From an uncultured Clostridia bacterium (GTDB taxonomy: Bacteria > Bacillota > Clostridia > Christensenellales > Borkfalkiaceae): a DNA stretch of 38,668 nt. Shown piece after piece: positions 7,789 to 16,360 of the stretch (position 1 is its first letter; each line of letters starts with the position of its first letter). The position numbers and the translations under genes were made by a program. Location: the NCBI GenBank assembly GCA_934271725.1, contig CAKQSC010000002.1, forward strand, positions 1 through 38,668, written 5' to 3'. Under the pieces are notes generated by a model, which had not been told where the DNA came from, searched no databases, and saw nothing but the letters and a program-made list of their open reading frames with translations.

Positions 7789-10380
7789 ATGTTAAAATTA
7801 GAAAACGTCGTTAAGGTTTACGGCGAGGGCGACAATGCCGTTTCCGCATTGAAAGGCGTAAGTTTGGAGTTCAGAAAAAGCGAATTCGTAGCCATACTCG
7901 GTTCTTCGGGTTGCGGAAAAACAACGCTTCTCAACATTATAGGCGGGCTTGACAGATACACGTCGGGCGACCTTTTCGTTGCGGGTAAGTCTACCAAAGA
8001 CTTTAAAGACGGCGAGTGGGACGCTTACAGAAACAATTCGATAGGGTTCGTTTTTCAGAGTTATAACCTTATATCTCACCAAAGCATACTTGCAAACGTC
8101 GAAATGGCTTTGACGCTTGCGGGAATATCTGCAAAAGAAAGAAAGAGAAGGGCGATTTCCGCCCTCGAAAAGGTGGGACTAGGCGATAAAATAAAAAAAC
8201 GTCCCAACCAACTTTCGGGCGGGCAGATGCAGAGAGTCGCGATAGCGAGGGCTATCATCAACGATCCCGAAATAATTCTTGCCGACGAGCCTACGGGCGC
8301 GCTCGATTCGGAAACGAGCGTTCAGGTTATGGAAATCTTGAAAGAGATTTCAAAAGACAGGCTCGTTATAATGGTTACGCATAACGGCGAACTTGCCGAC
8401 ACCTACGCTACGAGGATTGTAAGACTTCACGACGGCGAGGTCATAAGCGATTCCCGTCCGCTTGACGATAAGGAAAGGGAAGAACTCGAAATCGCCTGCG
8501 AAAAAAGAAGAGAGGAAACGAAAAACAAAAAACATAAAACGGCGATGAAAATCACCACTGCGTTTATGTTAAGCCTTAAAAATCTTCTTACCAAAAAAAC
8601 GAGAACCATACTTACGGCGTTTGCGGGTAGTATCGGTATAATAGGCGTATCCCTCGTTCTTGCCGTTTCTTCCGGCGTTTCGGGGTATATAGACAGACTT
8701 CAAAAAGACACGCTTTCAAGTTACCCGATGATCATTGCGGGCGACTCGTACGACTTGCAGTCCATGATGGCTTCTTATATGAGTTCGGGCAATAAAGACA
8801 AGGGAACGAAGTTCCCCAAAGCGCAGGAAGTTTATATATCCAACTTCTTTTCGGAAATGATGTCCAAAGGTCAGCGGAAAACGGACATAAACAAAGCGGA
8901 AGAACTTCTGACGGACGAAAGCAAGTTTAAAAAGGATTTGTATTACACCATACAGAAATCTTATTCTACGACGAATACCATTCCCTTTTACATAAAAACC
9001 GTTCTTTCCGAAGCGTATACGGACGATGGGAAAGGCGCGGAAACGATATATTTCAATTCGAGTAACGGCAGTATAAGCAAACTCGTAGACAGCACGGAAT
9101 TATTGCAATCTCAATACGACATAATAAACGATGGCGGTTACTGGCCGAAAAACGAGATTTACGAGGACGAAAACGGCGTTAAAACGGTAGACGTGGCGTT
9201 GTGCGTCGATCAATACAACAAAATAAGCGATATAAACGCGTTGTTCGTTTTAGGTGACGTCGATAAGTTCGCTAAAAGTTATACGGGAGAGATAAGCACG
9301 GGTTATACGTTCGACCAACTTCTCGGAATGATAAACGGCGGTAAGATGAAAGTTCTCGTCAACAACGCCTATTTCAAACAAAAGACGAACGGAGAAGTAA
9401 CCTATTACGAAAGAGACAGAAAAGCGTATTCTTCGGATAAACTCACGGCGTTCACCAAAGTGCTTACCGATTACGGCAGGTCTTTCAACCACACGTCCGA
9501 AGAAACTTTTAATGACGAAAGAAACATAAACGTTCACGTTTCGGCAATCGTAAGATTAAGAGAAGATACCGAACTCGGCGTGATTTCGGGTATGCTTGCA
9601 TTCCCCGAGGCTTTGGACACGTATATGAGAGAACAAGCGAAAGCGTCCGACGTGTACCTTGCGCAAAAAGACAGCAACGTAGACGTGTTTTCCGAAACCG
9701 GCAAAACTTTCGATTCGGGCAAAGAAGAATCTTCGAGGAGCACCAACTTTGCGAGAATGGGGTACAGCGAAAAGCCTAACCAACTTTCGATTTACGCGAG
9801 AGGGTTCAAGCAAAAAGAAGAGATAAAGAAAATCATAGACGATTATAACGACGCTATTCAGGAGAGGGCGGACGCCACGGAAGATAAAACGGAAAAAGAC
9901 GAAATCCTTTCCGAACAGGTGCATTATACGGACGTTATGGATTTGCTTATGAGTATGCTCACGAAGTTTATCGATATAGTAACAATCGCGCTCGTAGGCT
10001 TCACAGCGATTTCGCTTGTTGTTTCTTCCATAATGATAGGAATAATCACTTACATATCCGTGCTCGAACGTACGAAAGAGATAGGAATACTTCGCGCGAT
10101 AGGTGCGAGAAAGAAAGATATTACAAGGGTATTCAACGCGGAGTCGGGTATAATAGGACTAGTCGCGGGACTGATAGGTATAATCGTTTCGCTTATAGTG
10201 TCGGCTATACTCAACGTGGTGCTTGCGCCTCTTACGGGAATAGCGCATCTCGCGTTTATGAAACCTCTTCACTGCGTGATACTCGTCGCGATAAGCGTCG
10301 CTTTAACGCTGATTGCGGGGCTGATACCCGCGTTCCTTGCGGCGAAACGCGATCCCGTTATCGCTTTGAGAACGGATTAA
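7789..10380 (+). CDS. Fused ABC transporter ATPase-permease (MacB/FtsX type)
   Basis: An 863-residue protein with an N-terminal ATPase and a C-terminal permease. Seen: Walker A GSSGCGKTT (38-46), LSGGQ (142-146), Walker B ILADE (163-167), then a charged linker, a first membrane helix around 270-295, a large extracytoplasmic domain, and the FtsX-type permease block with three helices at the C-terminus including LERTKEIGILRAIGARKKDITRVF split over two recognisable motifs. Such transporters are mechanotransducers that export peptides or lipoproteins, or resist antimicrobial peptides; the cargo is not readable. GAAGG precedes the ATG. A TATAAT at 7760-7765 suggests a promoter but no good -35 is visible. 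Confidence 0.9.
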   Translation: MLKLENVVKVYGEGDNAVSALKGVSLEFRKSEFVAILGSSGCGKTTLLNIIGGLDRYTSGDLFVAGKSTKDFKDGEWDAYRNNSIGFVFQSYNLISHQSILANVEMALTLAGISAKERKRRAISALEKVGLGDKIKKRPNQLSGGQMQRVAIARAIINDPEIILADEPTGALDSETSVQVMEILKEISKDRLVIMVTHNGELADTYATRIVRLHDGEVISDSRPLDDKEREELEIACEKRREETKNKKHKTAMKITTAFMLSLKNLLTKKTRTILTAFAGSIGIIGVSLVLAVSSGVSGYIDRLQKDTLSSYPMIIAGDSYDLQSMMASYMSSGNKDKGTKFPKAQEVYISNFFSEMMSKGQRKTDINKAEELLTDESKFKKDLYYTIQKSYSTTNTIPFYIKTVLSEAYTDDGKGAETIYFNSSNGSISKLVDSTELLQSQYDIINDGGYWPKNEIYEDENGVKTVDVALCVDQYNKISDINALFVLGDVDKFAKSYTGEISTGYTFDQLLGMINGGKMKVLVNNAYFKQKTNGEVTYYERDRKAYSSDKLTAFTKVLTDYGRSFNHTSEETFNDERNINVHVSAIVRLREDTELGVISGMLAFPEALDTYMREQAKASDVYLAQKDSNVDVFSETGKTFDSGKEESSRSTNFARMGYSEKPNQLSIYARGFKQKEEIKKIIDDYNDAIQERADATEDKTEKDEILSEQVHYTDVMDLLMSMLTKFIDIVTIALVGFTAISLVVSSIMIGIITYISVLERTKEIGILRAIGARKKDITRVFNAESGIIGLVAGLIGIIVSLIVSAILNVVLAPLTGIAHLAFMKPLHCVILVAISVALTLIAGLIPAFLAAKRDPVIALRTD

Positions 10381-10446
10381 ACGATTGAGTCGGCGATATA
10401 ACGCAATCGTATAAAGCGATTCGTAAAGTAAAAACATACAAAACGA

Positions 10447-10490
10447 AAGCCCGCGTAAAACGGGCTTACGAAAGAAGAGCCTGTTTTTTT
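10447..10490 (+). terminator. Probable terminator region after the ABC transporter gene
   Basis: A 7-bp stem (AAGCCCG 10447-10453, CGGGCTT 10461-10467) and an overlapping alternative stem (GGGCT 10462-10466, AGCCT 10478-10482) that leads straight into seven T residues at 10484-10490. The stem next to the T run is short, so termination may be partial. Confidence 0.45.
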
Positions 10491-10523
10491 CGGACGGGAA
10501 ACGTAACGAATAATAACGAAAAG

Positions 10524-10547
10524 CCCTGCCTTTCGCGAAAGGCAGGG
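10524..10547. other. 24-base perfect palindrome before the MATE gene
   Basis: A perfect palindrome of two 12-base arms (CCCTGCCTTTCG and complement) lies 18 bases upstream of the AAAGGAG of the MATE gene. No T tract follows on the forward strand. It could be a protein-binding site or an mRNA 5' hairpin. Confidence 0.5.
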
Positions 10548-10579
10548 TATAAAAATGATTTTAAAAAGGAGAAAGTAAA

Positions 10580-11989
10580 ATGCAAGGCGCGAAGGATATG
10601 GCAAAAGGTTCTATTACCAAGAATCTTATTGCTTTTGCCTTTCCGTTGTTTTTAAGCAACCTTTTTCAGCAATTATACAACACGTGCGACTCTCTCATAG
10701 TCGGCAATTTTCTCGGCACGGACTCGCTTGCGGCGGTATCGTCGTCGGGCAATCTGATATTTTTGTTCACGAGTTTTTTCATAGGCACGGCTTCGGGCGC
10801 GGGCGTCGTTATAGCCAAATATTTCGGCGAAAAGAACTACGACAAATTAAGTCTTGCCGTACATACGAATATAGCGTTCGGGTTGATAGCGGGCGTCGTT
10901 TTAACGGTAATAGGGGTGGGGTTGTCCCCCGCGATACTGTCGCTTATGAACATCGAATCGCAGGTTTTCCCAAAATCCGTAGCGTATTTCAAATACTATT
11001 TTGCGGGCGGGCTTGCGTTGGTTATGTACAACGTGTTCAACGGCATTTTAAACGCGCTCGGGAACAGCAAACGGTCGCTGTTGTATCTTCTTATCGCTTC
11101 CGCGCTCAACGTGGTGCTCGATTTATTGTTTATCGCGGTGTTCAAGTGGGGCGTGTGGGCGGCGGGGTTCGCTACGGCGATTTCGCAGTTCGTAAGCGCG
11201 ATATGTTGTTTCGTGTATCTTTTGATAATCAAAACGCCGTACCGCGTTAAGATAAAGAAAATTAAAATCGACAAAGACATTTTAAACGAAATAGTCAAAT
11301 ACGGCGTACCGTCCGGCGTTACCAACTCCGTTATCGGGTTTGCGAACGTAATCGTTCAAAGCAACATAAACACGTTCGGCTCGATTGCTATGGCGGGGTG
11401 CGGAACGTATTCTAAACTCGAAGGGTTTATATTTTTGCCGATAAACTCTTTCGTTATCGCGTTGACGACCTTCGTCGGGCAGAATCTGGGCGCGAGAGAA
11501 TACGAACGGGCGCGACGAGGCGCGAAGTTCGGGTTGATATGTACGATCGTAATGGCTGAAACGATAGGGCTCGTGCTTTATTTTACCATACCGTATCTTG
11601 CGGGACTGTTCACGGGCAAAGATTCGCCCGACAGACAACGGGTTATCGACCTTGCAGTCAAAGAAACGCGTACGATTTCCTTTTTCTATTTTATGCTGGC
11701 GTTGTCCCATTGCATATCGGCGGTTTTGCGCGGGGCGGGAAAAGCGGTAGTCCCCATGACGATTATGCTCGGCGTATGGTGCGTTTTAAGAGTCGCGTAC
11801 ATAACGGTGGCGTTAAGCATAAAACACGACATATATCTCGTGTTTATGGCATACCCGATAACGTGGTTTATAAGTTCGGTTATTTATATTTTTTATTACA
11901 AATACGCGGACTGGGAACACGGCTTCGATCAGGAAAAAACAAAAAAATATAAACGCGCGATGAAAAAATACACCGCCGCGAAAGTATAA
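10580..11989 (+). CDS. MATE family efflux transporter
   Basis: A 469-residue membrane protein with about twelve hydrophobic helices, of the multidrug and toxic compound extrusion family that exports cationic compounds in exchange for Na+ or H+. Typical features are the N-terminal ITKNLIAFAFPLFLSNLFQQ, LYNTCDSLIVGNFLG and the second-half repeat beginning near residue 234 (ILNEIVKYGVPSGV). It resembles the DinF/NorM-like branch common in gut clostridia. The ATG is preceded by AAAAAGGAG. An in-frame second Met (residue 7, AKGSITKN) is a possible alternative start. It ends at a bidirectional terminator shared with glyS. Substrate cannot be predicted. Confidence 0.9.
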   Translation: MQGAKDMAKGSITKNLIAFAFPLFLSNLFQQLYNTCDSLIVGNFLGTDSLAAVSSSGNLIFLFTSFFIGTASGAGVVIAKYFGEKNYDKLSLAVHTNIAFGLIAGVVLTVIGVGLSPAILSLMNIESQVFPKSVAYFKYYFAGGLALVMYNVFNGILNALGNSKRSLLYLLIASALNVVLDLLFIAVFKWGVWAAGFATAISQFVSAICCFVYLLIIKTPYRVKIKKIKIDKDILNEIVKYGVPSGVTNSVIGFANVIVQSNINTFGSIAMAGCGTYSKLEGFIFLPINSFVIALTTFVGQNLGAREYERARRGAKFGLICTIVMAETIGLVLYFTIPYLAGLFTGKDSPDRQRVIDLAVKETRTISFFYFMLALSHCISAVLRGAGKAVVPMTIMLGVWCVLRVAYITVALSIKHDIYLVFMAYPITWFISSVIYIFYYKYADWEHGFDQEKTKKYKRAMKKYTAAKV

Positions 11990-11995
11990 AAAGAA

Positions 11996-12035
11996 CGCCC
12001 GACTGCCGTTGCAGTCGGGCGTAAATATTATTTTT
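11996..12035. terminator. Bidirectional terminator between MATE gene and glyS
   Basis: An 11-bp perfect stem (CGCCCGACTGC 11996-12006, complement 12011-12021, loop CGTT) is followed on the forward strand by TAAATATTATTTTTTT and on the reverse strand by TTCTTTTTAT, so it can stop transcription from both convergent genes. Confidence 0.8.
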
Positions 12036-13421
12036 TTAATTGAACTTAATCGCTTTTTCGACGTATGCTTCGAGGTCGTCAATTTTTATTCTTTCCTGCG
12101 TCATAGTGTCTCTGTTGCGAATCGTTACGGTGTCGTCGTTCAACGTATCGAAATCTATCGTTACGCAATAAGGCGTTCCTATTTCGTCCTGTCTGCGGTA
12201 ACGTTTGCCGATAGAACCCGCTTCGTCGTAAGAACACATAAAAGATTTGGAAAGTTTTGCGTAAACTTCTTTCGCCTTGTCGCCGAGATTTTTTTGGAGG
12301 GGAAGAACCGCCACCTTATAAGCCGAAAGGGCGGGGTGGAAGTGCATTACTATTCTCGTTTCGCCGTTGTCGAGCGTTTCTTCGTCGTACGCTTCGGAAA
12401 GAACGGCGAGCATAAGTCTGTCGCAACCTATGGAATATTCTATGTCGTAAGGAACGTATTGTTCGTTGGTTACGGGGTCGAGGTAAAGCATATTCTTTCC
12501 CGAATATTGCTGATGACGTGTAAGGTCGTAATTAGTGCGGTTGTGAATACCGTTAAGTTCGCTCCAACCCATGGGGAAGAGGTACTGAATGTCGCAGGCG
12601 CATTTTGCGTAGTGCGCGAGTTTGTCGTGGTCTTTGAATCTTAAATGTTCGGGGTTGAAACCGAGATCTACGAGATAATTCCACGCCTTTTGTTTATATT
12701 CGTTGTAATACTCTATATCCGTGCCTTCTTTGCAGAACCATTGATGTTCCATCTGCTCGAACTCTATCGTTCTGAAAATAAAGTTACCCGGGGTTATTTC
12801 GTTTCTGAACGCTTTACCTATCTGCGCTATACCGAAAGGAACTTTCGCTCTCGTGGAACGTTGAACGTTCATAAAGTTGACGAATTCGCCCTGCGCCGTT
12901 TCGGGACGAAGATAAATAACGTCGCCGTCGCCTTCCGTTACGCCTCTGCTCGTTTTGAACATAAGGTTAAACGTTCTTATGGGCGTAAAGTTGGATTTTC
13001 CGCATCTCGGGCAAGCGACTTTGTGTTCTTTTATGTACGCTTCCATTTCCTCGTTGGTCATAGTATCGGGGTTTACTTTGCCCTTGCTGTGTTCTTCTAT
13101 AAGTTGGTCGGCGCGCCAACGGGTTTTACATTCTCTGCAATCCATTTTGGGATCCGAAAATGACGCCGTGTGTCCGCTTGCTTCCCATACTTTCGGGTTC
13201 ATCAAGATTGCCGCGTCTACGCCGTAAGAAGATGTGGATTCCTGCACGAATCTTTTCCACCAACTTCTTTTTATGTTGTTTTTTATTTCGACGCCCACGG
13301 GGCCGTAGTCCCAGGTGTTGCCCATTCCGCCGTAAATATCGCTACCGGCAAAAATAATACCTCTCGTTTTACAGTGGTTTACGAGTTTGTCCATCGTTAC
13401 GACGGGTTTCTTTTCTTCCAT
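12036..13421 (-). CDS. glyS: Glycyl-tRNA synthetase, class II alpha2 type
   Basis: A 461-residue enzyme that charges tRNA-Gly with glycine, of the homodimeric type (also called glyQS or GRS1) found in many Gram-positives, archaea and eukaryotes, rather than the alpha2beta2 GlyQ/GlyS. Seen: the N-terminal GIIFAGSDIYGG and WDYGPVG region, motif 2 FRNEITPGNFIFRTIEFEQME, the motif 3 region GCDRLMLAVLSEAY, and an inserted zinc-like knuckle with CREC (95-98) and CPRC (137-140). A C-terminal anticodon-binding domain follows (HPALSAYKVAVLPL). AGAAGG precedes the ATG. It is divergent from glnS, with separate promoters in the 163-base gap. Confidence 0.95.
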   Translation of the reverse strand: MEEKKPVVTMDKLVNHCKTRGIIFAGSDIYGGMGNTWDYGPVGVEIKNNIKRSWWKRFVQESTSSYGVDAAILMNPKVWEASGHTASFSDPKMDCRECKTRWRADQLIEEHSKGKVNPDTMTNEEMEAYIKEHKVACPRCGKSNFTPIRTFNLMFKTSRGVTEGDGDVIYLRPETAQGEFVNFMNVQRSTRAKVPFGIAQIGKAFRNEITPGNFIFRTIEFEQMEHQWFCKEGTDIEYYNEYKQKAWNYLVDLGFNPEHLRFKDHDKLAHYAKCACDIQYLFPMGWSELNGIHNRTNYDLTRHQQYSGKNMLYLDPVTNEQYVPYDIEYSIGCDRLMLAVLSEAYDEETLDNGETRIVMHFHPALSAYKVAVLPLQKNLGDKAKEVYAKLSKSFMCSYDEAGSIGKRYRRQDEIGTPYCVTIDFDTLNDDTVTIRNRDTMTQERIKIDDLEAYVEKAIKFN

Positions 13422-13450
13422 TTTTCTTACCTTCTTTTTAGATTTATTAT

Positions 13451-13479
13451 ATTTTAGAATAATATTCGCGGTAAGTCAA
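13451..13479 (-). promoter_or_regulatory. Promoter of glyS
   Basis: On the reverse strand TTGACT (13479-13474), a 17-base spacer and TAAAAT (13456-13451), about 23 bases before the expected leader's binding site and ATG. Confidence 0.65.
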
Positions 13480-13527
13480 GAAGTTTAAAGCGTTTTAAAC
13501 TTTTTTTGCAAATCGTAAACACTTTTC

Positions 13528-13556
13528 TTGTTATTTGCCTCGCTTTGTGTTATAAT
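13528..13556 (+). promoter_or_regulatory. Promoter of glnS
   Basis: TTGTTA (13528-13533), a 17-base spacer and a consensus TATAAT (13551-13556), 28 bases before the ATG at 13585. Confidence 0.65.
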
Positions 13557-13584
13557 TAACGAATAAATCGAAAGAGGTGCTTAT

Positions 13585-15216
13585 ATGGTAGAAGCGACCA
13601 ACTTTATAGAACAGGCGATAAACGAAGATATAGAATCGGGAAGAACTAATCCGGACGCGGTGCAGACGCGTTTTCCTCCCGAACCTAACGGCTATCTTCA
13701 CATAGGTCATGCAAAAAGTATGTGCATAAACTTCGGTATCAAAGAAAGGTATGACGGAAAGTGCAACCTGTTTTTCGACGATACCAACCCGTCGAAAGAA
13801 AAGACGGAATACGTCGAAGCGATTAAAAAAGATATAGAATGGCTTGGCTTCAAGTGGGACAGAATATGTTACGCGTCCGACTTTTTCGATACCATATTCG
13901 ATTATGCGGTAACTCTTATAAAAGAGGGTAAGGCGTTCGTGTGCGATATGAAAGCGGATGAGATTTCGGCTAACCGCGGTACGCTTACCGAGCCGGGCAA
14001 AGAAAGTCCTTACAGAAACAGATCGGTAGAAGAAAATCTTCAACTGTTTTACGATATGAAAGCGGGTAAATACGCCGACGGCGAAAAGTGTTTAAGGGCA
14101 AAGATAGATATGTCAAGCCCCAACATCAATATGCGCGATCCCGTTATTTACAGAATCCTTCGCGCGACGCATCACAGAACGGGCGATAAGTGGTGCATAT
14201 ATCCTATGTACGACTACGCGCACCCTATATGCGACTATATGCAAAGAGTTTCGCACTCTATATGCACTTTGGAGTTCGAGGATCACCGCCCGTTGTACGA
14301 CTGGGTGGGTATTACTCTCGGTTTCAACCCCAAACCTCGTCAGATAGAGTTTTCCCGTCTTAACATAACCAACACCATTATGAGCAAACGCTATTTAAAG
14401 AAACTTGTCGAAGAAGGCGCGGTGGACGGTTGGGACGATCCCCGTATGCCTACTCTTTCGGGGCTCAGAAACAGAGGCGTTCCCGCGGAAGCGTTGAAAG
14501 ATTTCTGTTCGAGAATAGGCGTCTGCAAGTCTAACGGAGAGGTGGAAGCGAGTTATCTCGAAGCGTGCATAAGAGAATATCTCAACGCTCATGCGGAGCG
14601 CGCTATGGCGGTTAAAAATCCGCTTAAACTCGTTATAGACAACTACCCCGAAAAAGGCGAAGAAGTCGATTTCGACGTCAATCCCGGCGACGGCAAGGGA
14701 ATTACGAGAAAGGTTACTTTTTCAAAGACCGTGTATATAGACGAAAGCGATTTTTCGCTCAATCCTCCGCCGAAGTATTTCAGGCTTAAACCGGACGGAA
14801 CGGTAAGACTTAAAGGGGCGTATATCGTAAAATACAAAAACGCCGTAATCGAGGGAGATAAGGTTAAAGAAGTTCACTGCGAATATATTCCCGAAACGCG
14901 TAGCGGAAGCGACAACAGCGGTATCAAGTGCAAGGGTACTATTCAGTGGGTAGACGCCGACGACTGCTACGACGTTGAAATTCGCGATTACGAATATCTT
15001 CTTAAAGACGAAGAATACCCCGGACAGGATTTCAACGAAAGACTTAATTATAACAGCAAGCACGTTTATAACGGCAAAGCGGAAAAATACCTTTTCGACG
15101 CGGAAATCGGTTCTACGTTCCAACTTTTGCGCACGGGTTATTACAAAAAGACGGTAGATAACGGCAAACTCGTTTTGTCGCAGATAGTTTCTCTTAAAGA
15201 CAACTTTAACAAATAA
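13585..15216 (+). CDS. glnS: Glutaminyl-tRNA synthetase
   Basis: A 543-residue class I synthetase that attaches glutamine to tRNA-Gln. Seen: PPEPNGYLHIGHAKS with the HIGH motif at 39-42, DDTNPSKE (65-72), RVSHSICTLEFEDHRPLYDW (about 221-240), the MSKR form of the KMSKS loop at 266-269, and the C-terminal beta-barrel anticodon-binding domain. The Pro-Glu-Pro-Asn before HIGH marks GlnRS rather than GluRS. GlnRS is patchily distributed in Bacillota, many of which use GatCAB instead, so its presence tells about tRNA-Gln charging in this organism. AGAGGTG precedes the ATG. A hairpin terminator follows seven bases after the stop. Confidence 0.95.
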   Translation: MVEATNFIEQAINEDIESGRTNPDAVQTRFPPEPNGYLHIGHAKSMCINFGIKERYDGKCNLFFDDTNPSKEKTEYVEAIKKDIEWLGFKWDRICYASDFFDTIFDYAVTLIKEGKAFVCDMKADEISANRGTLTEPGKESPYRNRSVEENLQLFYDMKAGKYADGEKCLRAKIDMSSPNINMRDPVIYRILRATHHRTGDKWCIYPMYDYAHPICDYMQRVSHSICTLEFEDHRPLYDWVGITLGFNPKPRQIEFSRLNITNTIMSKRYLKKLVEEGAVDGWDDPRMPTLSGLRNRGVPAEALKDFCSRIGVCKSNGEVEASYLEACIREYLNAHAERAMAVKNPLKLVIDNYPEKGEEVDFDVNPGDGKGITRKVTFSKTVYIDESDFSLNPPPKYFRLKPDGTVRLKGAYIVKYKNAVIEGDKVKEVHCEYIPETRSGSDNSGIKCKGTIQWVDADDCYDVEIRDYEYLLKDEEYPGQDFNERLNYNSKHVYNGKAEKYLFDAEIGSTFQLLRTGYYKKTVDNGKLVLSQIVSLKDNFNK

Positions 15217-15222
15217 CGACTT

Positions 15223-15258
15223 CGGCGTTGCAAAATCGCAACGCCGTTGTTTTTTATT
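15223..15258 (+). terminator. Intrinsic terminator of glnS
   Basis: A 9-bp stem (CGGCGTTGC 15223-15231, complement 15238-15246) with loop AAAATC, followed by TTGTTTTTTATT. Confidence 0.85.
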
Positions 15259-15287
15259 ATGAAAATATTTTTATCCGCCGTCAACCT

Positions 15288-15467
15288 TTGCCCGAGTTTG
15301 GTTACAAAAGGTCGATAACGGTTACTTTGGGTTAAAAATGGTTGTCATTGCCCGAGTTTGGTTACAAAAGGTCGATAACGGTTACTTTGGGTTAAAAATG
15401 GTTGTCATTGCCCGAGTTTGGTCGCAAAAGGTTGATAACGGTTGCTTTGGGTTAAAAAGGGGCGGAA
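15288..15467. repeat. Three tandem 60-bp repeat units
   Basis: Units at 15288-15347, 15348-15407 and 15408-15467 begin TTGCCCGAGTTTGG or a close variant. The first two are identical or nearly so over their full length; the third has scattered changes, mostly at its end. The period of 60 is a multiple of three, so one frame stays open and encodes a repeated 20-residue unit from 15338, but no ribosome binding site precedes it. No IS or phage sequence is nearby. Together with the glnS terminator this fills the gap 15217-15504, where I see no gene. Confidence 0.9.
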
Positions 15468-15504
15468 TTGCCTCGATAAAACCGAAAACGAAAAGGGGGG
15501 GGAG

Positions 15505-16179
15505 TCAGCGTTTGTTTCTTCTTGCAAGCAATTCGCCCGTCGCGCCGTCTAAAAGGAGCGCTACGCAGTCCGTGTCCGAGTAATGATAGCCTACGTACCA
15601 GAAGGCTTTGCCGTTTTTAACTATCACGCGCATACGTATCTCGCCGTTTATGCCATTTTCCGTTCTGTTCTGCTCTAACAGGTCGGCTAAGACCTCGCTT
15701 GCCTTTTCAAGGGCGGTTTTATACGTTATCGTGTCTTTCGGCAAAAGAGATTTCAGTGTTATTTTTTCGGAAAAGTCGGTTGTCGATACGGTGATTTCGA
15801 GTTCGTCATACTCCGTTTTTTTGTCAAAAATTATTACGCACGTAAGGAAGCCCGAAACCTCGTCGATTTCAAAATCGTCGCCGTAGGTAAGCCCGTTGAG
15901 CGAAAAGGAAAGTTTATAATTTTTTTCGAGGTTGTTGTCTTTGGGAAGAAGCCTGAAAAAAGCGCAGTATTTTACGACGCCTTTTTTCATATCGTTATCG
16001 AGCGGAAACTCTCTGAACGAAAGGTCGCTCGTTACCGCCGTTTTTTCGCCAACGCCCTCGTAAACGTTAAAGCGTACCTCGCTCACTATGTCGTTAGCGG
16101 AAGGGCTTTTTTGACAGGCGAAAGAGAAAGGTAAAACGAAAAAGATTAAAATCGATAACAAACAAAAGATTTTTTTCAT
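15505..16179 (-). CDS. Hypothetical lipoprotein with possible PepSY-like C-terminus
   Basis: A 224-residue exported protein of unknown function. Residues 1-22 form a lipoprotein signal with lipobox FSFAC (Cys22) followed by QKSPS. The middle is beta-rich (SLNGLTYGDDFEIDEVSGFLTC). The last 70 residues contain a helix with ALEKASEVLADLL, then strands MRVIVKNGKAFWYVGYHY and LLLDGATGELLARRNKR; a final strand ending in a 'data on G.TGE.L' turn resembles PepSY/YpeB-like domains, but this is a weak likeness. GGAG lies seven bases before the ATG on the reverse strand. The gene is alone between two forward units. It may be processed by the Lgt-type enzyme at the window start. Confidence 0.75.
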   Translation of the reverse strand: MKKIFCLLSILIFFVLPFSFACQKSPSANDIVSEVRFNVYEGVGEKTAVTSDLSFREFPLDNDMKKGVVKYCAFFRLLPKDNNLEKNYKLSFSLNGLTYGDDFEIDEVSGFLTCVIIFDKKTEYDELEITVSTTDFSEKITLKSLLPKDTITYKTALEKASEVLADLLEQNRTENGINGEIRMRVIVKNGKAFWYVGYHYSDTDCVALLLDGATGELLARRNKR

Positions 16180-16302
16180 AAACTACTCCGTGTCGTGCGA
16201 AAAAGGCGCGTTATAAAAAACGACCGCATATTTTTCGCGGGTTGTCCGACAGTAACATTATACGGCGTATTTTTTGAAATATGATAAAATTGCGAATAAT
16301 TA

Positions 16303-16331
16303 TTGACAAACGCTTTCGACGGTGATAAAAT
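16303..16331 (+). promoter_or_regulatory. Promoter of the lipoprotein gene at 16361
   Basis: TTGACA (16303-16308), a 17-base spacer and TAAAAT (16326-16331), 30 bases upstream of the ATG. Confidence 0.7.
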
Positions 16332-16360
16332 GTAGTTCGATAAAAGAGGAGGTCTTTTAA

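Noticed and set aside
12009..12644. Long forward frame opposite glyS
   Set aside because: It is antisense to a clear glycyl-tRNA synthetase, an effect of codon bias, and has no binding site.
15288..15467. CRISPR array
   Set aside because: Units are directly adjacent with no unique spacers and no cas genes are nearby.
15338..15583. Forward frame with a 20-residue repeated peptide
   Set aside because: It is made of the 60-bp tandem repeat, has no ribosome binding site and runs into the 3' end of the reverse-strand lipoprotein gene.
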